The position numbers were made by a program, and so were the translations under genes. This document shows positions 8,749 to 17,137 of a stretch of DNA of 29,624 nt, piece after piece. A model generated the notes under the pieces. It was not told the origin of the DNA. It saw only the letters and a program-made list of their open reading frames with translations, and did no database searches. Origin of the DNA: Streptomyces sp. NRRL WC-3549 (GTDB lineage: Bacteria; Actinomycetota; Actinomycetes; Streptomycetales; Streptomycetaceae); the NCBI RefSeq assembly GCF_000721935.1, contig NZ_KL585382.1, positions 75,492 to 105,115 of the forward strand, given 5' to 3'. Within the stretch, counting starts at the first letter, position 1; every line of letters starts with the position of its first letter.

Positions 8749-9192
8749 GTGCGTACGTACAGCCCCAAGCCCGGCGATGTCACTCGCCAGTGGCACATCA
8801 TCGACGCCGAGGACATCGTCCTCGGCCGTCTGGCCACCACGGCTGCGAACCTCCTCCGGGGTAAGCACAAGGCGATCTACGCCCCCCACATGGACATGGG
8901 CGACTTCGTCATCATCATCAACGCCGACAAGGTTCACCTGTCCGGCAACAAGAAGACCCAGAAGATGGCGTACCGCCACTCCGGTTTCCCGGGCGGTCTG
9001 CGTTCCGTGCGCTACGACGAGCTGCTCTCCAAGAACCCGGAGAAGGCCGTCGAGAAGGCCATCAAGGGCATGATCCCCAAGAACACCCTGGGTCGCCAGA
9101 TGCTCTCGAAGCTGAAGGTCTACGCGGGTGACCAGCACCCGCACGCTGCGCAGCAGCCGGTCCCGTACGAGATCACCCAGGTCGCGCAGTAG
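8749..9192 (+). CDS. rplM: 50S ribosomal protein L13
   Basis: This 147-residue protein is L13, an early-assembling large subunit protein. Conserved blocks are [16 protein letters not shown] near residue 15, [34 protein letters not shown] and [12 protein letters not shown]. The start is a GTG with GAAGG about 8 bases upstream. It is followed after 44 bases by rpsI, the near-universal L13-S9 pair, so the two are cotranscribed from the promoter at 8534. Confidence 0.97.
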   Translation: MRTYSPKPGDVTRQWHIIDAEDIVLGRLATTAANLLRGKHKAIYAPHMDMGDFVIIINADKVHLSGNKKTQKMAYRHSGFPGGLRSVRYDELLSKNPEKAVEKAIKGMIPKNTLGRQMLSKLKVYAGDQHPHAAQQPVPYEITQVAQ

Positions 9193-9236
9193 TTCCGGCC
9201 TCCCCCAAAGACGTAAAGAAAGATCTGAGGAGCATC

Positions 9237-9764
9237 GTGGCCGAGACCACTGTTGAGACCCCCGTCGAGGGCACCGAGGGCGAGGAGACCTTCGCCGAGG
9301 TGACCACCTTCGAGTCGGAGGTCCCCGTCGAGGGTGAGTACACCTCCGAGTCGCTCGCGGGCCGCTTCGGCGACCCGCAGCCCGCGGCCGGCCTGGGCCG
9401 CCGCAAGAACGCCATCGCCCGCGTCCGGATCGTTCCGGGCTCCGGCAAGTGGAAGATCAACGGTCGCACCCTTGAGGACTACTTCCCCAACAAGGTGCAC
9501 CAGCAGGAAGTCAACGAGCCCTTCAAGGTGCTCGAGCTCGACGGTCGTTACGACGTCATCGCCCGCATCTCGGGTGGCGGCGTCTCCGGTCAGGCCGGTG
9601 CCCTGCGCCTCGGTGTGGCCCGCGCGCTGAACGAGGCGGACGTGGACAACAACCGCGCCACGCTGAAGAAGGCCGGCTTCCTCTCCCGCGACGACCGTGC
9701 GGTCGAGCGCAAGAAGGCCGGCCTCAAGAAGGCCCGCAAGGCTCCGCAGTACAGCAAGCGCTAA
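9237..9764 (+). CDS. rpsI: 30S ribosomal protein S9
   Basis: This 175-residue protein is S9, whose C-terminal tail reaches the P-site tRNA. The core shows [17 protein letters not shown] near residue 55, [14 protein letters not shown], and [21 protein letters not shown], and it ends in the invariant SKR tail after KKARKAPQY. About 50 acidic residues precede the core, a typical actinobacterial extension. The GTG start follows GAGGAG at 9227-9232. A strong terminator lies right after the gene. Confidence 0.97.
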   Translation: MAETTVETPVEGTEGEETFAEVTTFESEVPVEGEYTSESLAGRFGDPQPAAGLGRRKNAIARVRIVPGSGKWKINGRTLEDYFPNKVHQQEVNEPFKVLELDGRYDVIARISGGGVSGQAGALRLGVARALNEADVDNNRATLKKAGFLSRDDRAVERKKAGLKKARKAPQYSKR

Positions 9765-9789
9765 GCGCCTGCTCCCTGCTGTACACGTT

Positions 9790-9822
9790 CGCCCCGGCGG
9801 CACACCTCGTGCTGCCGGGGCG
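9790..9822 (+). terminator. Terminator of rplM-rpsI
   Basis: Bases 9790-9803 pair with 9809-9822 over 14 bp (one G-U) around the loop ACCTC, followed by TTCGTTTA. It ends the operon 26 bases after the rpsI stop. Confidence 0.85.
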
Positions 9823-9972
9823 TTCGTTTATCGACCCTCGCGGGCGTATAACGGCTTAAGACGTTTATCGGGTCGGCGGGCGTCACCACACCTTGTTTGT
9901 CGTGTCTCGCACGGCTATGCGTTGTTTTGGTTACTTTGGTTTGCGGTTTCGGAGCACCTTCGGAGGACACCA

Positions 9973-11331
9973 GTGGGACGACTCTTCGGCACGGACGGCG
10001 TGCGCGGTGTCGCCAACGCGGACTTGACGGCCGAGCTCGCGCTCGGGCTCTCGGTCGCGGCGGCGCACGTACTGGCCGAGGCCGGCACCTTCGAAGGGCA
10101 TCGGGCGACCGCCGTGGTGGGCCGTGACCCCCGCGCCTCCGGCGAGTTTCTGGAGGCCGCCGTCGTGGCGGGCCTGGCCAGCGCCGGAGTGGACGTCCTG
10201 CGCGTCGGCGTGCTGCCGACGCCCGCGGTGGCGTATCTGACCGGCGCGCTGGGCGCCGACATCGGTGTCATGCTCTCCGCGAGCCACAACGCCATGCCGG
10301 ACAACGGCGTCAAGTTCTTCGCCCGGGGCGGCCACAAGCTCGCCGACGAGCTGGAGGACCGCATCGAGACGGTCTACGAGCAGCACCGCACCGGTGAGCC
10401 CTGGGGCCGTCCGACCGGCGGCGGTGTCGGCCGCGTCACCGACTACACGGAGGGCTTCGACCGGTACGTCGCCCACCTCATCGGCGTCCTCCCGAACCGG
10501 CTCGACGGCCTGAAGGTCGTCCTCGACGAGGCGCACGGTGCCGCCGCCCGGGTCTCGCCCGAGGCGTTCGCCCGCGCCGGCGCCGAGGTCGTCACCATCG
10601 GCGCCGAGCCGGACGGCCTGAACATCAACGACGGCTGCGGCTCCACCCATCTGGAGCTGCTCCGGGCCGCCGTCGTGGAGCACGGCGCCGACCTCGGCAT
10701 CGCGCACGACGGGGACGCGGACCGCTGCCTGGCCGTGGACGCGGCGGGCGAAGAGGTCGACGGGGACCAGATCCTGGCCGTACTGGCCGTCGCCATGCGC
10801 GAGGCCGGACAGCTGCGCAAAGACACCGTCGTCGGCACGGTCATGTCGAACCTCGGCTTCAAGACGGCGATGGAACGGGAGGGCATCCAGCTCGTCCAGA
10901 CCGCCGTCGGCGACCGCTACGTCCTGGAGGCCATGAAGGCCGAGGGCTTCGCGCTGGGCGGTGAGCAGTCCGGCCACGTCATCGTCCTGGACCACGCCAC
11001 CACCGGCGACGGCACGCTGACCGGCCTGATGCTCGCGGCCCGGGTCGCCGCCACCGGCCGTACGCTCGCCGACCTCGCCGGGGTGATGTGCCGCCTCCCG
11101 CAGGTCCTCGTCAACGTGCCGGACGTCGACAAGTCCCGGGTGGACACCTCGCCCGAGGTGGCCGCGGCGGTCGCCCAGGCCGGACGCGACCTCGGTGACA
11201 CCGGGCGGGTGCTGCTGCGCAAGTCGGGTACGGAGCCGCTGGTACGGGTCATGGTCGAGGCCGCCGACATCGAGCAGGCCCGCGCCGTGGCCGGACAGCT
11301 CGCCGACGTGGTGAAGTCGGCCCTGGGCTGA
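9973..11331 (+). CDS. glmM: Phosphoglucosamine mutase
   Basis: This 452-residue enzyme interconverts glucosamine-6-phosphate and glucosamine-1-phosphate, the step after GlmS in UDP-GlcNAc synthesis for peptidoglycan. It opens with [14 protein letters not shown]. The phosphoserine loop is [16 protein letters not shown] with catalytic S104. The metal-binding loop is HDGDADRC, the sugar-binding loop GEQSGHVI, and the phosphate-binding loop [14 protein letters not shown] near the end. The GTG start at 9973 follows GGAGGA at 9962-9967; the frame is open upstream but begins inside rpsI. Upstream of it, 9823-9960 is unusually A/T-rich for this genome and probably holds its promoter, though I could not fix the boxes. 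Confidence 0.97.
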   Translation: MGRLFGTDGVRGVANADLTAELALGLSVAAAHVLAEAGTFEGHRATAVVGRDPRASGEFLEAAVVAGLASAGVDVLRVGVLPTPAVAYLTGALGADIGVMLSASHNAMPDNGVKFFARGGHKLADELEDRIETVYEQHRTGEPWGRPTGGGVGRVTDYTEGFDRYVAHLIGVLPNRLDGLKVVLDEAHGAAARVSPEAFARAGAEVVTIGAEPDGLNINDGCGSTHLELLRAAVVEHGADLGIAHDGDADRCLAVDAAGEEVDGDQILAVLAVAMREAGQLRKDTVVGTVMSNLGFKTAMEREGIQLVQTAVGDRYVLEAMKAEGFALGGEQSGHVIVLDHATTGDGTLTGLMLAARVAATGRTLADLAGVMCRLPQVLVNVPDVDKSRVDTSPEVAAAVAQAGRDLGDTGRVLLRKSGTEPLVRVMVEAADIEQARAVAGQLADVVKSALG

Positions 11332-11402
11332 CGGCCCGGCTCGTCCTTACGGCCCTGCCCTCGCCTGGACGGGCCCACTGCCCTGGACGATCGCGGCAGC
11401 TG

Positions 11403-11448
11403 GACGGACCCGCTCACCCGGACGGACCCGCTCACCCGGACGGACCCG
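11403..11448. repeat. 18-bp tandem repeat spanning the DUF389 stop codon
   Basis: GACGGACCCGCTCACCCG occurs at 11403-11420 and 11421-11438, with the first ten bases again at 11439-11448. The middle copy contains the stop codon of the DUF389 gene on the minus strand, so the last codons and the stop are duplicated in tandem after the gene. Confidence 0.85.
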
Positions 11449-12388
11449 GCTTCACCGCCGGGTCCGTCCGGCGCTGCGCGTTCCACAGCGCCTTCTGCAC
11501 CAGCAGCGTCACCGTCCCCGCCAGGACGATGCCGCCGAGGTTGGCCAGCAGCTGGGCGGCCGAACCCCAGGCCTGGGGGAGGTCCTGGTAGCTGAAGGCG
11601 ATCGCGGTGTTGGCAGCGGCCGGCACCGTCGTCACGGAGATCGCCACGCCGATCAGCGCCCCGGACTTCGCGGAGGTCAGCGAGAGCGTCCCGGCGACTC
11701 CCGCCAGGAGCGCCACCACGAACGAGATCTGGTCCGGGTGCCAGATGAAGTTGGTGTTGGGCCGTCTGGCGGTGAACATGCCGGGGTCGAACAGCCCGAG
11801 GGCGTCCATCAGCCACACGAACCCGACCGTCAGCACCATCGCGGCGGCGAACCCACCGATCAGGGCCCACAGGGACGCGCCGACCAGACGGGGGGCACGC
11901 TGCACCAGGGCCGTCGAGATCCCGGCCAGCGGACCGAACTCCGGCCCGACCGCCATCGCGCCGACGATCAGGATCACGTTGTCGAGCATCACCCCGCAGG
12001 CGGCCAGCATCATGGCGACGGCGAGGAAGGCCACGTAGGTGGCGCTGAAGGTCGACTCCTCGTGGGTGACCTCCGTCAGCTCCTCCCACACCACCGCGTC
12101 CGCGCTGTCGCCCGGCGCCCGCCGCTCCGCCTCCTCGGCACACGCGGACAGCGCCAGATCCATCTCCTCGGAGGTGATCGCCCCCGTCCGGTCGATACCG
12201 AGCCCGCGCAGCGCGTCGATCAGCTCGTCACCCGCCTGCCGCGCCACGTCGCACAGCACCACGTCGCCGGCCGGGCGGCGGGCGGCCCCGGTCAGTACCG
12301 CGAGATGGGTGGCGCCGAGCGTCCGCTCCAGCAACTCCACGACCTCGTCGGTGCGGTCGGCGGGCACGATGAGGCGCAGATGGAGCAC
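11432..12388 (-). CDS. DUF389 family integral membrane protein
   Basis: This 318-residue protein has a soluble N-terminal domain of about 110 residues (starting VLHLRLIVPADRTDEVVELL) and then several hydrophobic helices, including YVAFLAVAMMLAACGVMLDN, ILIVGAMAVGPEFGPLAG and ALIGGFAAAMVLTVGFVWLM. This arrangement matches the DUF389 family, whose function is unknown. The GTG at 12388 was chosen because GGGGAG precedes it by 7 bases and the N-terminal domain starts there. It begins 19 bases after the coaA stop on the same strand, so the two form an operon; a link to CoA metabolism is not implied. Confidence 0.85.
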   Translation of the reverse strand: MLHLRLIVPADRTDEVVELLERTLGATHLAVLTGAARRPAGDVVLCDVARQAGDELIDALRGLGIDRTGAITSEEMDLALSACAEEAERRAPGDSADAVVWEELTEVTHEESTFSATYVAFLAVAMMLAACGVMLDNVILIVGAMAVGPEFGPLAGISTALVQRAPRLVGASLWALIGGFAAAMVLTVGFVWLMDALGLFDPGMFTARRPNTNFIWHPDQISFVVALLAGVAGTLSLTSAKSGALIGVAISVTTVPAAANTAIAFSYQDLPQAWGSAAQLLANLGGIVLAGTVTLLVQKALWNAQRRTDPAVKPGPSG

Positions 12389-12407
12389 GGTGACGACTCC
12401 CCGGGGG

Positions 12408-13400
12408 TCAGAGTTTCCGCAACGACAGACGCTGGACCTTGTGGTCGGGTCCCTTGCGCAGCACCAGCGTGGCACGGCCCCGGGTCGGTGCCACGTTCTC
12501 CAGGAGGTTCGGCCTGTTGATCGTCCGCCACATGGTGCGCGCGTAGTCCAGCGCCTCCTCCTCGGAGACCTGGGTGTACTTGCGGAAGTACGAGAACGGG
12601 TTCTGGAAGGCCGTCTCGCGCAGCCGGCGGAAGCGGTTCAGGTACCAGGCCTCGATGTCCTCGGCGCGGGCGTCGACGTACACGCTGAAGTCGAAGTAGT
12701 CCGCGAGGCCGACCCTCGTACGGCCGTCCTTGCCGGGCAGGGCGGGCTGCAGCACGTTCAGGCCCTCGACGATGAGGATGTCGGGACGGCGCACGGTGAG
12801 CCGCTCGTCCGGGACGATGTCGTAGATCAGGTGGGAGTAGACGGGGGCCGTCACCTCGTCCTTGCCGGCCTTGATGTCGGCGACGAACCGGGTCAGCGCC
12901 CGCCGGTCGTACGACTCCGGGAACCCTTTGCGCGACATCAGCCCGCGCTTCTCCAGCTCTTTCATCGGCAGCAGGAACCCGTCGGTGGTCACCAGCTCGA
13001 CCCGGGGGTGCTCGGGCCAGCGGGCCAGCAGCGCCTGGAGGATGCGTGCGGTGGTGGACTTGCCCACGGCGACGCTTCCGGCGACCCCTATGACGAACGG
13101 GGTGCCGCGCTGCGCGCCGTGGCCGCCGCCGGCGTCCCCGAGGAACGTGTTGAGCGCGCCGCGCAGCCCGGAGGTGGCCTGGACGTAGAGGTTGAGCAGC
13201 CTGGACAGCGGCAGATAGACGTCGCGCACCTCGTCGAGGTCGATGACGTCGCCGAGTCCCCGCAGCTTCTCGACCTCCTCGGCGGTCAGCGGCAGGGGCG
13301 TCCTGTCGCGCAGGGCACTCCACTCCGCGCGGGTCAGGTCGACGTAGGGCGTCGGCGCGTGCTCGGTGCGACGGGGGCTCCGTGCGGGTGAGGTGATCAC
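12408..13400 (-). CDS. coaA: Type I pantothenate kinase
   Basis: This 330-residue enzyme phosphorylates pantothenate in the first committed step of CoA synthesis. The P-loop is [12 protein letters not shown] at residues 105-116. Other PanK-I blocks are [60 protein letters not shown] and the tail [11 protein letters not shown] onward. The GTG at 13400 is preferred: it gives the family's usual length, and the open frame further upstream runs into island DNA. GACAAT lies 6 bases before the GTG and no clear ribosome-binding site is visible, so the message may be leaderless. The gene marks the left edge of the core chromosome before the island. Confidence 0.96.
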   Translation of the reverse strand: MITSPARSPRRTEHAPTPYVDLTRAEWSALRDRTPLPLTAEEVEKLRGLGDVIDLDEVRDVYLPLSRLLNLYVQATSGLRGALNTFLGDAGGGHGAQRGTPFVIGVAGSVAVGKSTTARILQALLARWPEHPRVELVTTDGFLLPMKELEKRGLMSRKGFPESYDRRALTRFVADIKAGKDEVTAPVYSHLIYDIVPDERLTVRRPDILIVEGLNVLQPALPGKDGRTRVGLADYFDFSVYVDARAEDIEAWYLNRFRRLRETAFQNPFSYFRKYTQVSEEEALDYARTMWRTINRPNLLENVAPTRGRATLVLRKGPDHKVQRLSLRKL

Positions 13401-13556
13401 GTGTTCATTGTCGCGGGAGTTCCGGCCGTGCGCGGGGTGGGGTAGGTCACGTGCGCTCCGGTGCGGGGCGGCCGGCCGGTGCGACCAGGCGACGGGGACG
13501 AGCCGGAGGCCCGGGCCGCTCTCGGCACCCGGACGTCCGGCTCGTTCGCCGCCCCC

Positions 13557-13665
13557 AAGGCCGGTGCATGGCGAATGACTGTGGACCAGTGCCGGCACCC
13601 ACGTCATATCGCTGCGGTCGAACGCTGGACCGCAGCGGGCGCAGAGTTTCCGTCCACCGTGAGGG
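13557..13665 (+). pseudogene. Relic of a HINT pre-toxin domain
   Basis: This non-coding stretch is a decayed copy of the HINT domain found intact-looking at about 14680-14800. The two share a perfect 24-base block (13614-13637 and 14735-14758), and similarity extends upstream (the GTGCCGGCACCCACGTC part against GCGCCGGCACCTACGTC). Read in the same frame, the relic has a stop codon (TGA 13576-13578) where the other copy has Trp, and a single-base deletion near 13605 shifts the frame just before the VERWTAA motif. It is on the plus strand, like the other copy, and the vWA gene lies between them. Confidence 0.75.
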
Positions 13666-13694
13666 TTTGAGGGCGACGTGACGACAGCCCTGTT

Positions 13695-14447
13695 TCAACT
13701 CCTGACGATGCCCGCGTTGCGGGCGGCGGTCAGCCATTGCGGGAATTCTTGAAGTAGTCGGTCGTACAGGTCCATGTCTTCCACGTGTTTCGGCGAAGGG
13801 CCGGCGGCGAAGAATCCGGCGTTGTCGATGACGCGCTTGCCGGGCACGGGCAGCTCGTCCAGTTTGCGGAGGAATCGGAAGTCGTCGTAGCCGAAGCCGA
13901 TGAACTGCCAGAAGATCGGCAGTCTGGCCGCTGTGCACAGGACGTGTTCGGCCGCGGCCTTGGAGGTGGGGGAGCCGTCGGTCTGGAAGACGACGAGTGC
14001 CGGGGCGGTGGCGCCGCATGACGTGTAGTGGTCGATGACGGCCTGCATGGCCACGTGGTAGTTGGTGCGCCCCATGTGTCCCATGGACTCGTGGAGGGGG
14101 TTGATGCGGTCCCGGTAGGTGTCGAGGCTGATCTCGGCGGTTCCGTCGATGTCGGTGGAGAAGAATATGACGGGCACCACTCCGTCGTCGTCGAGGTGGG
14201 CGGCCAGCGCGAGGGTCTGTTCGGCGAGGTGCTGCACCGAGCCGTCGCGGTAGTACGGGCGCATGCTTCCGGAGCGGTCCAGTACGAGATAGACGGCGGC
14301 GCGTTCTCCGCTGACCTGGTGCTTCCTGAGTGATACGGCGGCGGCCTTGTAGAGGTTGACGAGGCCGGGAGCGCTGTCCGTGATGTGTTCCAGGCCGACG
14401 GCGACTGCCGGCGCTTTCTTGGGTCGCTTGCGGTAGTCGATGCTCAT
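13695..14447 (-). CDS. von Willebrand A domain protein (TerF-like)
   Basis: This 250-residue protein is a single vWA fold with a complete metal-ion adhesion site: D57-x-S59-x-S61 in LVLDRSGSM, T128 in GRTNYHVAM and D157 in VFQTDGSP. No signal peptide or membrane helix is seen, so it is intracellular. The sequence resembles the vWA domains linked to tellurium-resistance/stress (Ter) gene sets in actinobacteria; this resemblance is from memory of motifs. No Ter partner is nearby. It sits alone between two copies of a HINT sequence, is divergent from the second, and its function here is unknown. Only weak ribosome-binding signals precede the ATG. Confidence 0.85.
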   Translation of the reverse strand: MSIDYRKRPKKAPAVAVGLEHITDSAPGLVNLYKAAAVSLRKHQVSGERAAVYLVLDRSGSMRPYYRDGSVQHLAEQTLALAAHLDDDGVVPVIFFSTDIDGTAEISLDTYRDRINPLHESMGHMGRTNYHVAMQAVIDHYTSCGATAPALVVFQTDGSPTSKAAAEHVLCTAARLPIFWQFIGFGYDDFRFLRKLDELPVPGKRVIDNAGFFAAGPSPKHVEDMDLYDRLLQEFPQWLTAARNAGIVRS

Positions 14448-14482
14448 GCGGCGCGATTGTTCTCGTATCCGGCTCCGAGGGC

Positions 14483-15213
14483 ATGGCTTTCGTTGAAATT
14501 GCTCAGCTGCTGGGGTGGGTCCGGGACGGTTCGGCCTGTCCGGAGGTCCCGTTGATCACGCCACTCGAGGTCACCATCGACACCGACGGCGACCAGGGCG
14601 ACGAGACGGCCTCGGTCACCGCGACCGACGGCCACCCCTTCTGGGGCGAGGCACTTGGCGCCTGGATTGACGCCACCGACCTCGAGGCCGGCGAATGGCT
14701 CCGCACCAGCGCCGGCACCTACGTCCAGATCACCGCGGTCGAACGCTGGACCGCAGCGAGCGAGACCGTCCACAACCTCACCGTCCGTGACACCCACACG
14801 TACTATGTGCTGGCGGGGGCCACGCCGGTCCTCGTTCACAACTGCGATGGCAGCGTCGATTGGGTCAACGAGAACGCAAATATGAGTTCCGCAGCGCGGG
14901 CTTATGATGCCGGGGCGGCGGGTTCCAGGGCTGGCGTGGCCCCGGCGTTGCAGTACTACAAGGCTGGCGGGAATCGCCTGTCTCAGATAAATTCGATGGG
15001 TTTGATGCGGCCAACGGCGTGATGATCGACCGAAAGGTGAGCGTCACAACCTTCAACAAGACATACCGACAAGCCATGAATCAATCTCTGGCGCTTGAGC
15101 AGAACGGTTACAGCGGCCGGTGGGAAGTCCCCACTGCGGCTGAGGCCGCGCGGGCTCGAAAAGTCCTCGGCGGCCTCCTGATCACCAACATTCGAGTGAG
15201 GGTTGTGCCCTGA
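14483..15213 (+). pseudogene. HINT plus restriction-endonuclease-fold polymorphic toxin, 5' truncated and frameshifted
   Basis: The frame open from 14483 encodes the second half of a pre-toxin HINT domain: block B TATDGHPFW (H51), DATDLEAGEWLRTSAGTY, then HNLTVRDTHTYYVLAG and the terminal VLVHNC (N120-C121). The first HINT block with the N-terminal nucleophile and all delivery domains are missing. A toxin domain follows (DWVNENANMSSAARAYD...). One base is missing between 14988 and 14989; restoring it would join LSQI to KFDGFDAANGVMIDRKVS and on to GRWEVPTAAEAARAR and the end at 15213. The D...DRK pattern fits a restriction-endonuclease-fold nuclease toxin. As it stands the first frame stops at 15022. 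Start codon at the 5' end is arbitrary because this is a fragment. Confidence 0.8.
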
Positions 15214-15473
15214 TGGATGTCAACAAGGTCTTGGTTCGTGCATTCGTAAGCCTCGTCGTCTCGATCGACTTGACGGACGATGAAGATATTGATCCGGATA
15301 TCGCGACGGACATTCTCGAACCTGCTGCCACCCTGTTTCGTGATCTCTCGGAAGGGGGGCGTCGGGAAGTTACTTCCCTGGTTCTTGAGTGCGCCGAACT
15401 GGAGGAGAACCCGGAGCGCAGGAGGGTAATTCTGGGGCTTCCGGAAGCCATTGGCCTTCTCGATGAAGACTGA
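15213..15473 (+). CDS. Putative immunity protein for the nuclease toxin
   Basis: This 86-residue acidic protein is not assigned to a named immunity family. Its ATG overlaps the toxin stop codon by one base (TGATG at 15211-15215), the tight coupling typical of polymorphic toxin and immunity pairs. It is predicted to be helical and cytoplasmic, with a negatively charged centre (DLTDDEDIDPDIATDILEP) that could face a basic nuclease surface. The reading frame is intact although the toxin is broken. The base composition is less GC-rich than in the core genes. Function is inferred from position only. Confidence 0.65.
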   Translation: MDVNKVLVRAFVSLVVSIDLTDDEDIDPDIATDILEPAATLFRDLSEGGRREVTSLVLECAELEENPERRRVILGLPEAIGLLDED

Positions 15474-15544
15474 TCAGCGGGAAGTGAGGCGTAACCTCTT
15501 CGCTCGATCCCGCAACCGTCACACTGGTTATCGGTAGCAAAGTT

Positions 15545-15577
15545 GAAGCCCCGTCAGGCGAGTCCTGGCGGGGCTTC
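15545..15577 (+). terminator. Hairpin terminator after the first immunity gene
   Basis: GAAGCCCCGTCAGG pairs with CCTGGCGGGGCTTC (14 bp, one G-U) around CGAGT. Almost the same hairpin with the same downstream TGCGTGGGG occurs at 21483-21515 after the third immunity gene. It separates the immunity gene from the convergent integrase and may serve both. Confidence 0.75.
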
Positions 15578-15587
15578 TGCGTGGGGT

Positions 15588-15615
15588 GACGGCAGTAGTC
15601 GACGGCAACGTCAGC
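15588..15615 (+). repeat. GACGGCA direct repeats beside the integrase 3' end (candidate integrase arm sites)
   Basis: GACGGCAG (15588-15595) and GACGGCAAC (15601-15609) lie at the 3' end of int; the integrase stop overlaps the second. The same pair with nearly the same spacing occurs at 20584-20604. Short repeats of this kind next to int are commonly arm-type binding sites of tyrosine integrases. No tRNA gene or core attachment site is seen here, so this is only a candidate. Confidence 0.4.
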
Positions 15616-16913
15616 GGACGAGGGCGGCGCAGGGCGGCGGTTCGTCGCCGTCGGCGTTGCCTGTCACGGTGTTCGTCGGGCCGTCGAGCGCGCTGCAGAG
15701 GGCGTCGATAGCGTCTCGCTGGAGGCGGAGCCTCACGTGGGCGTAGACGGTGGCGGTGACGCCGATGTGGGCGTGGCCGAGGAGCTCCTTGATCACGATG
15801 AGTTCGACGCCCTGCTCTAGGAGCAGGGTCGCAGTCGAATGGCGGAGGTCGTGGAAGCGGATGCGGCGCAGGCTGGCCTTGCGAAGGAGCGTGAGGAAGG
15901 CGCGGGTGAGGTTGGTCGGGTCGATCGGCCCGCCCTGCACCGTAGTGAACACGTGCCCGCCGTGCAGCCACGTCGTGCCCGCGGCCTCACGCTCGCGCTG
16001 CTGCTGTTCGTGGTGGAGCTTCAGTGACTGGCGGCAGCGGGTGGTGAGGGCGATGCGGCGCTCGGAGGCCCGCGTCTTGGTGGGCAGCGTGGTGAGCCCG
16101 CCTGTGGCGGTTCGCTGAAGGGTGCGGCGGATGGCGGCGGTGCCTGCGTCGAGGTCGAGGTCTTCCCAGCGCAGGCCGAGGAGTTCGCCCTTGCGGAGTC
16201 CGGTGTGGAGGGCGAGTACGAACGCGCGTGCAGCCGGTGACCTTGCGCGGCGGTGAGGAGCCGGCGGGCTTCGTCGGTGGTGAGGGGTTCGAAACGCCGG
16301 GGCCGTGGGGTGCCGGTGCGGACGTTGCGGGCGACATTGCGCGGGATCTCCTCCTCGCGCACGGCGTGTTCCAGGGCGGACTTGAGTGCGGAGTGGATGT
16401 AAGCGTCAGCGGCGAGAGCCGCTTGGAGCAGCATGTTCCGGTGGCGCAGCAACGGGGTTGATTGCGGCCGGCATCGATGTTGCGGGCACAGCACTGGCAG
16501 GTGGTGCGGAGTTGGTTGAGCCAGGTGCGGACGTCTTTGGCGGTGAGCTTGGTGAGCTTCTTCTTGCCCAGGCCGGGGATGAGGTAGTTGTTCACGCAGG
16601 CGGCGTAGCGGGTGTGGGTGTTCTCGCGGAGGTGGTGGACGGCGACGTTCTCCAGCCAGTACGTCAGGTACGCGGCCAGGCTGCCCTGAGCGGACGGGAT
16701 GGGGAGGCCGCGGTTGCTGTTGGCGATCTTCTCGGTGAGTTTGGCGAGGGCTTCCTTGCGGCTGGTGCCGTAGACGCGGACGCGGCGGCGGGTGTTGCTG
16801 GGGGCGAGGACGTATCCGGCGGCCTCCCAGCGGCTGTCCTTGCGCTGGTAGACGGTGCCGTCGCCGTTGGCGCGGATGCGGCGGGAGGCGGGGGTGTCGC
16901 GGGGTGTGGTCAT
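15611..16913 (-). pseudogene. int: Tyrosine recombinase (integrase) of a pSAM2-like element, two frameshifts
   Basis: Across three frames the sequence reads as one complete integrase. The N-terminal arm-binding and core-binding part runs from MTTPRDTPASRRIRANGDGT to SKRLSPLT, with a Cys-rich insert (CQCCARN, RCCATGTCC). A 4-base loss near 16400 shifts it to SALKSALEHAVREEEIPRNV and LTTDEARRLL. A 1-base loss near 16225 shifts it again to HTGLRKGELLGLRWEDLD (first catalytic Arg), FHDLRHSTATLLLEQG (His-x-x-Arg) and LGHAHIGVTATVYAHV (catalytic Tyr). All catalytic residues survive, but no full-length protein can be made. The 4-base loss is supported by the remnant at 21527-21792, which keeps the missing bases. 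Its start ATG overlaps the xis stop. Confidence 0.85.
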
Positions 16914-17137
16914 CAGGCGGCTTCCTGTTCGAGGCGGGTGCGGATGAAGTCAGTGAGTGCGTGGGTGGGGATGCGGCGAGCGCGGCCGAGGGTGATCGAG
17001 GTGAGCTGGCCGGTGCGGAGCAGGTCGTAGACGGCGGAGCGGCTGAGCTGGAGGCGGGCCATGACCTGGGGGGCCGTGAGCAGATCCAGCGCCGGTACCG
17101 CCTCCTTGTGGAGGACGGCGGGCGGGGGCGAGGCCAT
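16913..17137 (-). CDS. xis: Excisionase, MerR-like helix-turn-helix
   Basis: This 74-residue protein has the compact winged helix of element excisionases: LLTAPQVMARLQLSRSAVYD followed by LLRTGQLTSITLGRARRIP and an Arg/Glu tail. Such proteins direct the integrase towards excision. The ATG overlaps the repSA stop (TGATGG), and the TGA stop overlaps the int ATG (ATGA), so rep, xis and int are translationally coupled, as in pSAM2. With int broken it has no partner encoded here. Confidence 0.85.
   Translation of the reverse strand: MASPPPAVLHKEAVPALDLLTAPQVMARLQLSRSAVYDLLRTGQLTSITLGRARRIPTHALTDFIRTRLEQEAA

Noticed and set aside
12292..13323. An open frame overlapping coaA and the DUF389 gene on the same strand
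   Set aside because: It is in a different frame from both, its composition is Arg/Pro/Ala-rich with no motif, and both overlapped genes are well supported.
13401..13607. Extension of coaA by 69 codons upstream
   Set aside because: The added residues are not kinase-like, exceed the family length and run into the HINT relic. GTG at 13400 gives the expected protein.
14984..15022. Programmed -1 frameshift in the nuclease toxin
   Set aside because: No slippery heptamer (X XXY YYZ) is present at CAGATAAATT, and a one-base loss from ATCAAA explains the change more simply.
15474..15610. A tRNA gene or tRNA 3' end as attachment site for the element
   Set aside because: No cloverleaf or TTCGA-type T-loop followed by CCA could be found here or near 21430-21530; the repeats are terminators and GACGGCA motifs.
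16220..16410. Programmed frameshifting in int
   Set aside because: Two separate shifts, one from a 4-base loss that the second integrase copy lacks, point to mutation.
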